Shown here: in pieces, positions 55,926-63,798 of the stretch
Layout of the letters: the number at the start of each line of letters is the position of its first letter
Numbering within the stretch: the stretch's first letter is position 1
Made by a program: the position numbers and the translations under genes
The notes under the pieces: model-generated
What the model was told of the DNA's origin: nothing
Seen by the model: only the letters and a program-made list of their open reading frames with translations
Database searches by the model: none
NCBI GenBank assembly: GCA_016124615.1
Contig: WGNF01000003.1
Location: 744,001 to 808,000, forward strand
Direction: 5' to 3'
Length of the DNA stretch: 64,000 bases
Source of the DNA: Paracoccaceae bacterium
Lineage (GTDB): Bacteria; Pseudomonadota; Alphaproteobacteria; Rhodobacterales; Rhodobacteraceae

Positions 55926-56183
55926 ACCCAGCTTTTGTGGAGGGTGGTTGGGTCGCTTCTTGGGCCTTTCACTCGAAGGCGATGAGGCTTTGGCAGCGGT
56001 CGCAAACGCGCCCAACAGCATCGCCGACCGGTCGCGCACGCCTGATCGCCGCGCAGGATGTCGTCTGGAGCTTGCGCCCCTCGCTTCTCCACGAACTAAT
56101 ACCCAATATTCTTCCCGGCAGGCCATAGTGACGGTGGTCTCCGACTCGTTTTGCCTAGTGCCGCCATACAAGGTCGCCTCCCA
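55926..56183. other. Unassigned stretch after the hydratase remnant
   Basis: About 260 bp between the pseudogene and the YqiJ-like gene, less GC-rich than its surroundings. Short reading frames are open on both strands, but none shows a recognisable domain, ribosome site or transposase motif. It may be debris of an insertion or recombination event and must contain the promoter for yqiJK. Confidence 0.4.
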
Positions 56184-57011
56184 ATGCTCGAGCTTCTCTC
56201 TCGCGACGGCCTTTTTCCGTTCCTCGTTGGCTCCGCGCTTGTTGTCGGATTTCTGCTTGTCGAAGTGATGCTGACCCTGGTCGGCCTGTCGAGCGGCGGG
56301 CATTCCGACGCGGGCGGTCTGCATGCCGAGGTCGGTGCCGGTCACGAGATCGCGGACCTGTCGATCAGCGAAATCGCGGCAGAGCTTCATGTTGGCACCG
56401 AGATCGCGGCCCATATCGAGGCGGAGATCGCCGCCCATCCGGGGATCGGCCCGGATGGACATGGTGGCGGGCATCCTGGCGGCACGGCGGGCGGGGGTAT
56501 CAACGCCGCGCAGGACGGTGGCGCCGGATCCCAAGCGGCGAGCGGCCCGAACGCCATCGTCGGCCTCTTCGACTTCCTCGGGATCCGCAAGCTTCCGCTG
56601 ACCGTCTGGCTCGCCCTGTTCTCGGCCAGCTTCGCGGCGTCCGGCCTCGCCTTTCAAGTCGCCATGAATGCCCTGCTCGGCTTCATGCTGCTGCCCCTGC
56701 CCGCCTCGATCATCGCCCTCGTTCCGGCGGTTTCGCTGACCCGCGGCCTTGCCGGGCTGATCGCCGCATGGCTGCCGCGCGATGAGAGCTATGTCATTTC
56801 CGAACGCAGCCTCGGCCGGCGGCGCGGCACCGTCACCGTCGGGACGGCGAAGCGCGGCCATCCGGCCGAAGTTCGCATCAAGGACCGTTACGGCAACACC
56901 CATTACACGATGATCGAGCCCCTCTCGGACGGAGACGAGATATCGGCCGGGGCCGAAGTCCTGGTCCTTCGCCTTCCCGGAGGCGCTTTGCGCATGCTTC
57001 AGATCCACTGA
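56184..57011 (+). CDS. YqiJ-like inner-membrane protein (OB-fold, flotillin partner)
   Basis: A 275-aa protein with an N-terminal helix (FPFLVGSALVVGFLLVEVML), a long Gly/His/Ala-rich loop (residues 38-125), two or three further helices (LTVWLALFSASFAASGLAF, MLLPLPASIIALVPAVSL) and a C-terminal OB-like domain (RRRGTVTVGTAKRGHPAEV). This is the plan of YqiJ/NfeD-type proteins, always paired with flotillin-like YqiK. The flotillin gene follows after 69 bp. Start assigned at the ATG at 56184. Confidence 0.82.
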   Translation: MLELLSRDGLFPFLVGSALVVGFLLVEVMLTLVGLSSGGHSDAGGLHAEVGAGHEIADLSISEIAAELHVGTEIAAHIEAEIAAHPGIGPDGHGGGHPGGTAGGGINAAQDGGAGSQAASGPNAIVGLFDFLGIRKLPLTVWLALFSASFAASGLAFQVAMNALLGFMLLPLPASIIALVPAVSLTRGLAGLIAAWLPRDESYVISERSLGRRRGTVTVGTAKRGHPAEVRIKDRYGNTHYTMIEPLSDGDEISAGAEVLVLRLPGGALRMLQIH

Positions 57012-57080
57012 CCTCCAGCGCCGCACACCGCGGCCAGACCGCGCCCCTTCCCCCATCCCATCAAAGACAGGACTGTTCCA

Positions 57081-58889
57081 ATGGCATCCATGATTGTCGG
57101 CATCATCTTCCCGGCCGCAGTGATTCTTGTTGCGATCCTCGTGACCGGTTTCGCCTTCTCGCGGATGTACAAGCGTTCCACCCGCGAGGTCAGCCTGGTG
57201 AAAACCGGGGCTGGCGGCAAGAAGGTCGTGGTCGACGGCGGCACGCTGGTCATTCCGGTGCTGCACGAGGTCACCAAGGTCAACATGCGCACGACCCGGC
57301 TTGAGGTGCGCCGGACCGGCAAGGACGCGCTGATCACCCGCGACCGCCAGCGTGCCGATGTCGGCGTGGAGTTCTACGTGACGGTGGAATCCACCGAGGA
57401 AGGCATCTCGCGGGCGGCGCAGACGCTCGGCAACCGCACCTTCAACGAAGGCGCGTTGCGCGAGATGGTTGAAGGCAAGCTTGTCGACGGCCTGCGCTCG
57501 GTGGCAGCGCAGATGAACCTTGATGACCTTCATGAGAACCGCTCGAACTTCGTGCAGCAGGTGCAGCAGACCGTCATCGAGGATCTGAAGAAGAACGGCC
57601 TTGAGCTCGAATCCGTGTCTCTCACCGCGCTGGATCAGACCCCGACCGAGGGCCTCGACGAAAACAACATCTTCAACTCCGAGGGCCTGCGCTATCAGGC
57701 CGAGAGGATCGCCGAAAGCCGCAAGAAGCGGGCCGCCATCGAGGCCGAGGCCGAGGTTTCTGTCGCCCGCTCCAAGCAGGAAGCGGAAGTGCAAACCTAC
57801 GAAATCCAGCGCGAGCAGGAGGCTGCCCGCGTCGATCAGCGCGTCCAGATGGAGCAGCTTGCGGCGCGCGAATCCTCGGAACGGGCGCGCAACAAAGAGG
57901 AAGCCGAGCGGGCCGCCGAAGAGGCCCGGATCGATCGCGAGAAGCGGATCGAGATCGCCGAACAGGACCGCAAGATCGCCGTGGCCGAAAAGTCCCGCGA
58001 GGAGTCGCAGGCGCGCGCCGAAGCCGATACCGCCAAGGCCGAAGCGATCAAGGCGACCGCCTCGATCGATACCGCCCGGCTTGTGGCCGAAGGCGAGCGG
58101 CAGAAGCGGCTGACGATCATTGCGGCCGAAGAGGAAGCCGAGCGCAAGGCGACAGAGATTCGCGTGGCGGCGAAGGCGGAGCGTGATACCGCCGCCGACC
58201 GTGCCGCGGCAATGCGCGTTCTGGCCGAAGCCGAAGCCGCCCAGATCACGATCCGGGCGGAAGCCGCGAAGGCCGAGAAGCTGACCGAAGCCGAACGGAA
58301 GGCTGCCGAGACCCGCGTCGCGGCGAAGGCGGAACGCGATGCGGCCGCCGACCGCGCGGCCGCCATGCGCGAACTGGCCGCAGCCGAGGCGGCGCAGATC
58401 ACCATCCGCGCCGAGGCCGTGAAGACCGAGAAGCTCGCCGAGGCCGAGGGCCTCACCGCCTTGAACGCGGCCGAAAACTCCGCCTCCGCGCAGATCATCG
58501 ACTTCCGCATGGCAAGGGCCAGGCTCGAGGCGCTGCCGAAGATCGTGGCGGAAATGGTGAAACCGGCCGAGAAGATCAAAGGCATAACCATCCACAAGGT
58601 CGATGGTCTGGGCACCGGCGCCGTTGGGGGCACTGCCAGCGGCCCGGCGGGTGGCGGCGATGGGATCGTCAATCAGGCCTTCGACGAGATCCGCAAGATG
58701 GCATTCCAGCTGCCGGCGATCCAGGCGATCGGCAAGCAAGTCGGGATGAACATGAACGGCACCTTCTCGGACCTCGTCGATCAGGCGCTGCAGACCGCCA
58801 CGGATGGCCAAACTGCGCCAGCCGCGGACACGTCGGGCGGGCCCGCGGAAGCCTCCGGGCCGACGACCGACGACGGCGCGGCGGTCTGA
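57081..58889 (+). CDS. Flotillin-family protein (YqiK-like) with internal duplication
   Basis: A 602-aa membrane-anchored SPFH protein. One N-terminal helix (ASMIVGIIFPAAVILVAILV) is followed by the SPFH/Band 7 domain (residues about 35-190: VVVDGGTLVIPVLHEV, ADVGVEFYVTVESTEEG), and a long Ala/Glu/Lys/Arg coiled coil (about 210-455). The C-terminal flotillin oligomerisation region carries a Gly-rich insertion. Flotillins scaffold membrane microdomains. A 51-residue segment of the coiled coil is present twice in tandem, lengthening the rod. The coding strand opposite is also open for over 1000 codons, an artefact of composition. Confidence 0.92.
   Translation: MASMIVGIIFPAAVILVAILVTGFAFSRMYKRSTREVSLVKTGAGGKKVVVDGGTLVIPVLHEVTKVNMRTTRLEVRRTGKDALITRDRQRADVGVEFYVTVESTEEGISRAAQTLGNRTFNEGALREMVEGKLVDGLRSVAAQMNLDDLHENRSNFVQQVQQTVIEDLKKNGLELESVSLTALDQTPTEGLDENNIFNSEGLRYQAERIAESRKKRAAIEAEAEVSVARSKQEAEVQTYEIQREQEAARVDQRVQMEQLAARESSERARNKEEAERAAEEARIDREKRIEIAEQDRKIAVAEKSREESQARAEADTAKAEAIKATASIDTARLVAEGERQKRLTIIAAEEEAERKATEIRVAAKAERDTAADRAAAMRVLAEAEAAQITIRAEAAKAEKLTEAERKAAETRVAAKAERDAAADRAAAMRELAAAEAAQITIRAEAVKTEKLAEAEGLTALNAAENSASAQIIDFRMARARLEALPKIVAEMVKPAEKIKGITIHKVDGLGTGAVGGTASGPAGGGDGIVNQAFDEIRKMAFQLPAIQAIGKQVGMNMNGTFSDLVDQALQTATDGQTAPAADTSGGPAEASGPTTDDGAAV
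58141..58446 (+). repeat. 153-bp tandem duplication inside the flotillin gene
   Basis: The unit at about 58141-58293 recurs at about 58294-58446. Protein copies both contain RVAAKAERD-x-AADRAAAMR and AEAAQITIRAEA. The period is exactly 153 bp (51 codons), so the reading frame is kept and about seven heptads are added. Copies differ at several third positions, so the event is not very recent. Confidence 0.85.
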
Positions 58890-58977
58890 TCAAGTCGCCC
58901 GATCCGGCTTGCCCGCATGCGCGCCGTCCTCGAAGGCTGACACGTGGTGATCATCCTCATGCCCTGCCCGGGGATGG

Positions 58978-59412
58978 TCACCGCTGCAACTCCTCCGCCC
59001 CGATCGCCTTTCGCAGCAGCGCGAGCAGGGTGTCGCATTCCGGCGCGGTCAGGTTGGCAAGGATGTCGGCCTGCAAGGTGCGAACGACCGGTGCTGCGGC
59101 CTGAAAGGCCTGCTGGCCCTCCTCGGTCAGTCGAAGCTCGCGGGCGCGGCGATCGCTGCGGCTGACAACGCGCTTCAGGTAGCCCTTTCTGGCCAGCCGG
59201 TCGACCACGCCGCCGATAGTCGCCCGGTCATAGGCGATCAGGGCGGCGACGCTGGCCTGATCAATGCCTGGATGCGAGGCGACCGCGTCCATCGCCGCGA
59301 ACTGCACCGGGGTCAGGTCAAGCCCGGCGTCTTGCGTGCGGGTCTGAAAGACCTGCGCCGACAGCTGATGCAGGCGCCGGATCAGGTGCCCCGCCATGTC
59401 CTGTGCCTGCAT
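58978..59412 (-). CDS. mobR: MarR-family regulator, MobR-like
   Basis: A 144-aa winged-helix repressor. DLTPVQFAAMDAVASHPGID, QASVAALIAYDRATIGGVVD (recognition helix) and the wing VSRSDRRARELRLTEEG are MarR hallmarks. It diverges from a MobA-like monooxygenase; in Comamonas testosteroni the MarR-type MobR represses mobA and is released by 3-hydroxybenzoate. The same role is inferred. GGAGGAA precedes the ATG at 59412. Confidence 0.88.
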   Translation of the reverse strand: MQAQDMAGHLIRRLHQLSAQVFQTRTQDAGLDLTPVQFAAMDAVASHPGIDQASVAALIAYDRATIGGVVDRLARKGYLKRVVSRSDRRARELRLTEEGQQAFQAAAPVVRTLQADILANLTAPECDTLLALLRKAIGAEELQR

Positions 59413-59480
59413 TGGCCCGTTCCTCCTGCCCTATGCTTTCGTGGAATGACACCATTTCAAGGCACTACACGATTTAAGAC

Positions 59481-59537
59481 GCATACATATCATATCCGTT
59501 GACAGGGCGGTAGCATATCGGCATATGATATGTATGC
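59481..59537. promoter_or_regulatory. mobR-mobA operator/promoter with 15-bp perfect inverted repeat
   Basis: GCATACATATCATAT (59481-59495) is matched by its exact inverse ATATGATATGTATGC (59523-59537), 27 bp between arms. TTGACA (59499-59504) lies between them and the right arm covers the -10 (TATGAT or CATATG). Binding of a dimeric MarR protein at both arms would close the promoter. Confidence 0.82.
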
Positions 59538-59566
59538 TTACTATATACGCAACGGGGGGAGTGACC

Positions 59567-61513
59567 ATGCAATACCATCTGAACGGCTTCCGGTCGGGCG
59601 ATCCGGAGCTTTCCGGCCCGCAGGACGGGCCGCAACCCGATGCCCCCGCGGCGGCGCTTCCGGCCGAGGTTGACGTGCTGATCGTCGGCTCCGGTCCGAC
59701 CGGCCTGACGCTCGCCGCGCAACTGGCGGCCTTTCCGGGCATCACCACGCGGATCATCGAGCAGAAAACCGGCCCGCTGCGCCTGGGCCAGGCCGATGGC
59801 ATCGCCTGCCGCACGATGGAGATGTTCGAGGCTTTCGGCTTTTGCGAAAAGGTGCTGAAGGAAGCCTACTGGGTCAACGAGACGACCTTCTGGCGGCCCG
59901 ACGCGGCGCGGCCGGGGGCCATCCTGCGCAGCGGCCGGATTCAGGATACCGAGGACGGCCTGTCCGAATTCCCGCACGTGATCCTGAATCAGGCGCGGGT
60001 GCATGATTTCTTCCTCGACACCCTGCGCAAGGCGCCCGCCGGGCTGATCCCGGATTACGACCGTCAGGTGACCGGCCTCAGCATCGAAACGGCCCCACCC
60101 GGCGGCGGCGCGGCGCCGAGCCATCCGGTGACCGTCACCGTGGCCTGGGGCGACCCCGAGGCGGGCGGTACGACAGAAACCGTCCGCGCGCGCTATGTGA
60201 TCGGCTGCGACGGCGCGCGCAGCGTGGTGCGCAAGGCCATCGGCCGCGAGCTGCACGGCGAGGCGGCGAACCAGGCCTGGGGCGTGATGGACGTGCTGGT
60301 GGTGACCGACTTCCCGGACATCCGCCTGAAGACCGCGATCCACTCGGCGACCGAGGGAAGCCTGCTGATCATCCCGCGCGAGGGCGGCTATCTGGTCCGG
60401 CTTTACATCGAACTCGACAAGCTGAACGAGAATGAGCGCGTCGCCAGCCGCAACCTGACCGTCGATTACCTGATCGTGGCGGCGCAGCGCATCCTGCGGC
60501 CCTATACGCTGGCGGTGAAAGAGGTCGCCTGGTGGTCGGTCTATGACATTGGCCAGCGCCTCTGCGACCGGTTCGACGACGTGGCAGATGCCGACACCGG
60601 CCTGCCGCGGGTGTTCATCGCGGGCGACGCCTGCCACACCCATAGCCCCAAGGCGGGCCAGGGCATGAACATGTCGATGCAGGACAGCTTTTCGCTTGGC
60701 TGGAAGCTGGCATCGGTGCTGCAGGGCCGGGCGTCGGCCGCGATCCTGCGGACCTATTCGCAGGAACGGCACGCCATCGCGCAAGAGCTGATCGACTTCG
60801 ACCGTGAACTGGCCAAGATGTTCAGCGCCCGGCCGAAAGAGGCGGACGACCCCGATGGCGAGGGGATCGACCCGGCGGAGTTCCAGAAATATTTTGTGCA
60901 GCATGGCCGCTTTACCGCCGGAACGGCGACGCGCTATCGCCCCTCGCTGATCACCGGCACGGACAGCCATCAGGCGCTCGCCACCGGCTTTCCGGTCGGG
61001 ATGCGCTTTCACTCGGCGCCGGTGGTGCGGCTGGCGGATGCGCGGCCGTTGCAGCTTGGCCATGTGGTGAAGGCCGATGGCCGCTGGCGGCTGTTTGCCT
61101 TCGCCGACGCGGCCGTCCCCACCGCGCCGGGCTCTCGGCTGCGCGCCTTGTGCGATTTCCTCGCAGCGGCATCGCAATCGCCCTTGCGCCGCTACACGCC
61201 CGCCGGGGCCGATATCGACACGGTCATCGACGTTCGCGCCGTGCTTCAGCAACCGCACCGGCAACTCGCGCTCGACGGCCTGCCGGCGGTTCTGCTGCCA
61301 CGGAAGGGCAAATACGGGCTGATCGACTATGAAAAGGCGTTCTGCCCCGACCTGAGCGGGCGCGGCGACATCTTCGACTTACGCGGCATCGACCGCGCGC
61401 GGGGGTGCATGGTCCTTGTCCGGCCCGACCAATACATCGCGCATGTGCTGCCGCTCGACGCGGCTGACGCGCTCTGCGCGTTCTTCGACGGCTTCATGCT
61501 GTCACCCGCCTGA
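59567..61513 (+). CDS. mobA: FAD-dependent aromatic monooxygenase, MobA-like (3-hydroxybenzoate 4-monooxygenase)
   Basis: A 648-aa group A flavoprotein hydroxylase. GxGxxG is in VLIVGSGPTGLTLAAQLA (residues 41-46), DG is in RYVIGCDGARSVVRKAIG and GD is in RVFIAGDACHTHSPKAGQGM. A C-terminal thioredoxin-like domain follows, as in phenol hydroxylase. Length and arrangement match MobA (about 639 aa), which makes protocatechuate from 3-hydroxybenzoate. Phenol 2-monooxygenase is the alternative. GGGGGGAG precedes the ATG. No ring-cleavage genes are nearby. Confidence 0.85.
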   Translation: MQYHLNGFRSGDPELSGPQDGPQPDAPAAALPAEVDVLIVGSGPTGLTLAAQLAAFPGITTRIIEQKTGPLRLGQADGIACRTMEMFEAFGFCEKVLKEAYWVNETTFWRPDAARPGAILRSGRIQDTEDGLSEFPHVILNQARVHDFFLDTLRKAPAGLIPDYDRQVTGLSIETAPPGGGAAPSHPVTVTVAWGDPEAGGTTETVRARYVIGCDGARSVVRKAIGRELHGEAANQAWGVMDVLVVTDFPDIRLKTAIHSATEGSLLIIPREGGYLVRLYIELDKLNENERVASRNLTVDYLIVAAQRILRPYTLAVKEVAWWSVYDIGQRLCDRFDDVADADTGLPRVFIAGDACHTHSPKAGQGMNMSMQDSFSLGWKLASVLQGRASAAILRTYSQERHAIAQELIDFDRELAKMFSARPKEADDPDGEGIDPAEFQKYFVQHGRFTAGTATRYRPSLITGTDSHQALATGFPVGMRFHSAPVVRLADARPLQLGHVVKADGRWRLFAFADAAVPTAPGSRLRALCDFLAAASQSPLRRYTPAGADIDTVIDVRAVLQQPHRQLALDGLPAVLLPRKGKYGLIDYEKAFCPDLSGRGDIFDLRGIDRARGCMVLVRPDQYIAHVLPLDAADALCAFFDGFMLSPA

Positions 61514-61520
61514 CCCGCGA

Positions 61521-61868
61521 TCAGTCGGCGTGGATTCCCTTGCTATCCTGCGGTGCCTCGGCGCGGTCGGTCATGCCATAGTCGCGGATCACCTGTGCCA
61601 CGCGCAGGCGGTAGCCCTTGAAGATGCCGCCGCGGCCGCTGGTTTGGGCGGCGCGATGGGTTGACAGGGTGCGCCAGCGGCGAACGGCCTCCTCGTCTTC
61701 GAAGAACGACAGCGACAGCACCTTGCGCGGGTCGCTGAGGCTCTGGAACCGCTCGACCGACAGGAAGCCTTCGACCTCTTCCAGCATCGGGCGCAGGGTG
61801 GCGGCGATGTCCAGATAGGCGCTTTGCTGGCCTTCCTCGGGCTCGACCTCGAAGATGACGGCGATCAT
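61521..61868 (-). CDS. Antibiotic biosynthesis monooxygenase (ABM) domain protein
   Basis: A 115-aa single ferredoxin-like domain: MIAVIFEVEPEEGQ, FLSVERFQSLSDPRKVLSLS and FFEDEEAVRRWR are typical of ABM/YgiN-like proteins. They act as cofactor-free quinol monooxygenases or haem-degrading enzymes; the substrate here is unknown. Its ATG overlaps the stop of the NIPSNAP-like gene upstream (ATGA), so it may depend on that gene for translation. Confidence 0.85.
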   Translation of the reverse strand: MIAVIFEVEPEEGQQSAYLDIAATLRPMLEEVEGFLSVERFQSLSDPRKVLSLSFFEDEEAVRRWRTLSTHRAAQTSGRGGIFKGYRLRVAQVIRDYGMTDRAEAPQDSKGIHAD

Positions 61869-62188
61869 GCGGTGGCCCCGTGCGGGGTCGAGACGCATTT
61901 CAGCCAGGTCCGGTCCTCGCGCAGCAGGAACTTTTCGCGCCGGGCGAAGTCATAGTTTTCGCGCCCGAGCGGATCGGCCGCCAGCCGCGCACGATACGCC
62001 TCGTAGGCGGCAAGGCTTTCGATGGTGTAGATGCCATAGGCGCGGGTCGAAGACCCTTCATGCGGCGCGAAATAACCGATCAGGCCCGCCCCGCAGCGCG
62101 GGATCGCCTGCCCCCAGTTGCGGGCGTAATGTTCGAATTGCTCGGTCTAGGTCGGGTCGATGTGATAGCGGATGATGCAGGTCAGCAC
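61865..62188 (-). pseudogene. NIPSNAP-like protein gene with in-frame TAG at codon 14
   Basis: Starting at the GTG at 62188 (AGGAGATT 6 nt upstream), the frame reads VLTCIIRYHIDPT, then TAG (minus strand 62149-62147), then TEQFEHYARNWGQAIPRCGA and IGYFAPHEGSSTRAYGIY to a normal stop at 61865. Only one base (TAG for AAG, Lys) breaks an otherwise intact 107-codon gene of the NIPSNAP/dimeric alpha-beta barrel family. The break may be a real mutation or a sequencing error. If real, it could also lower expression of the coupled ABM gene. Confidence 0.82.
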
Positions 62189-62259
62189 GGTCAATCTCCT
62201 CTGTTTCGGGCCCAGACTAGCAGATTGCGCGGCGCACATGCTTCGATTACGATCAAACT

Positions 62260-62943
62260 ATGAAAGAAGGCCCGGACATCGCCCATATCGCCGCGCTGAT
62301 CGGCGAACCCGCGCGCGCGAACATGCTGACCGCGCTGATGACGGGGCAGGCGCTGACGGCAAGCGAGCTTGCCGCAGAGGCGGGTGTGATGTTGCCGACC
62401 GCCAGTTCACATCTTGCCAAGCTTCAGGCAGGGGGTTTGCTGACGTTGCGCAAGCAGGGCCGCCACAAGTATTTCGCGCTGGCCAGCGACGAGGTCGCGA
62501 AGGTGCTGGAGGGCCTCATGGGGCTTGCAGCGGGCAGCGGCCATCTGCGCACCCGCCGCGGCCCGAAGGATGCCGCGCTGAAAAAGGCGCGGGTGTGCTA
62601 CAACCATCTGGCCGGTGAGATGGGCACCCGCCTTTACCGGCATTTCATGGCGGCGGGCTATCTGCAGGCGGAAACCGGTACGCTGCGCCTGACCGATGCC
62701 GGGCGGCAGTTCGTCCGCGGGTTCGGCGTCGAGCCCGACAGCCTCGCACGCGGGCGTGTGCCGCTCTGCCGCGAATGCCTCGACTGGAGCGAGCGAACCT
62801 CGCATCTGGCCGGCAGCCTCGGCCGGGCGCTTTATACCCGCATCGAAGACCTCGGCTGGGCCCACCGCGATGCGGGCACCCGCGCGGTGATCTTTTCCGC
62901 GCGTGGAGAGCAGGAATTCGAGCGGCGGTTGCTGCGGGGCTGA
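62260..62943 (+). CDS. ArsR-family regulator with long C-terminal domain
   Basis: A 227-aa protein. The N-terminal winged helix is ArsR-type: IAALIGEPARANMLTALMTG, TASELAAEAGVMLPTASSHL and LLTLRKQGRHKYFAL. The C-terminal half (AGRQFVRGFGVEPDSL, RVPLCRECLDWSERTSHLAG) has two close Cys residues and a His that could sense a ligand or redox state. It diverges from the NIPSNAP/ABM unit with 71 bp between and probably controls it. Confidence 0.85.
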   Translation: MKEGPDIAHIAALIGEPARANMLTALMTGQALTASELAAEAGVMLPTASSHLAKLQAGGLLTLRKQGRHKYFALASDEVAKVLEGLMGLAAGSGHLRTRRGPKDAALKKARVCYNHLAGEMGTRLYRHFMAAGYLQAETGTLRLTDAGRQFVRGFGVEPDSLARGRVPLCRECLDWSERTSHLAGSLGRALYTRIEDLGWAHRDAGTRAVIFSARGEQEFERRLLRG

Positions 62944-62973
62944 CCGTCCGGCGGCGGACCCAGCCACCGCCCG

Positions 62974-63798
62974 CTATGCCGTTTTGCGGGCCGATCGGCG
63001 GCGCTGAAGGATTTGAACCGCCGTCTTGGCCAGAATGACCGTGACGACGATGACGATCAGCACGACCGAGATTGCCGCGATGGCGGGGTCGATGTTGTCG
63101 CGCAGCCCCATCCACATCATGCGCGGCAGGGTGATGACGTTGACCGAGGTGACAAAGATCGTCACCCCAATCTCTTCCCACGACAGCACGAAGGTCAGAA
63201 AGAACGCCGTCAGCACGCCAAAGCGGATGTTGGGCAAGATCACCCGCGTGACCCGCGTCAGCACCCCCGCCCCCATCGCCCGCGCGGCAAGGTCGATGCG
63301 CCGGTCCACCTGCGCCAGCGCGACCGTGATCAGGACCACCGCGAAGGGCGCGATCATCACCGCATGGGCCAGCGCCACCCCCGGCAGGGTGTCATAGGCA
63401 ACGACGCTGTTGAACTGGCTGAGGCTGACCAGCAGAAAGTAAAGCGTCAGCGCCGAGACCACCGGCGGCGCCACCATCGGCAACAGCGCGATGCCCATCA
63501 GAACCGTGGCAAAGCGCGGCCGCAGCATCCAGATGCCAAGGCTGAAGAACAGCGCCAGCGTGGTCGCCACCACCGAGCTGAGCAGCCCGATGCGGATCGA
63601 CAGCCACACCGCCTGCCCCCAGCCCGGATTGGTGATCAAATCCCGGTAGTGCCGCAGCGACCAGGCCCCCGAGGGCACCGAAAGATAGCGGTTCGGCGTG
63701 AACGACACCGGAATGACCGCGATCAGCGGCATCAGCAGAAACACCGCCACCAGCGCCGCGATCAGCGCCGCCAGCCGCCCCGGACGCCCGCCGCTCAT
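62974..63798 (-). CDS. ABC transporter permease, PotC type (polyamine-like)
   Basis: A 274-aa membrane protein with six helices. FLLMPLIAVIPVSFTPNRYL at the start, the permease core (IGLLSSVVATTLALFFSLGI) and the EAA loop (DLAARAMGAGVLTRVTRVIL) fit the PotC branch of spermidine/putrescine and related importers. Its ATG overlaps the stop of the upstream permease gene (ATGA). No receptor or ATPase gene lies downstream, so those must be upstream beyond the window. Confidence 0.88.
   Translation of the reverse strand: MSGGRPGRLAALIAALVAVFLLMPLIAVIPVSFTPNRYLSVPSGAWSLRHYRDLITNPGWGQAVWLSIRIGLLSSVVATTLALFFSLGIWMLRPRFATVLMGIALLPMVAPPVVSALTLYFLLVSLSQFNSVVAYDTLPGVALAHAVMIAPFAVVLITVALAQVDRRIDLAARAMGAGVLTRVTRVILPNIRFGVLTAFFLTFVLSWEEIGVTIFVTSVNVITLPRMMWMGLRDNIDPAIAAISVVLIVIVVTVILAKTAVQILQRRRSARKTA

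Noticed and set aside
58141-58446. Tandem DNA repeat considered as a CRISPR-like array
   Set aside because: Only two long in-frame copies inside a coding region, with no spacers.
55614-58811. Open frame of over 1000 codons on the minus strand opposite the flotillin region
   Set aside because: It mirrors the GC-rich, Ala/Glu-rich coding strand. It has no domain or ribosome site, and the plus-strand flotillin is certain.
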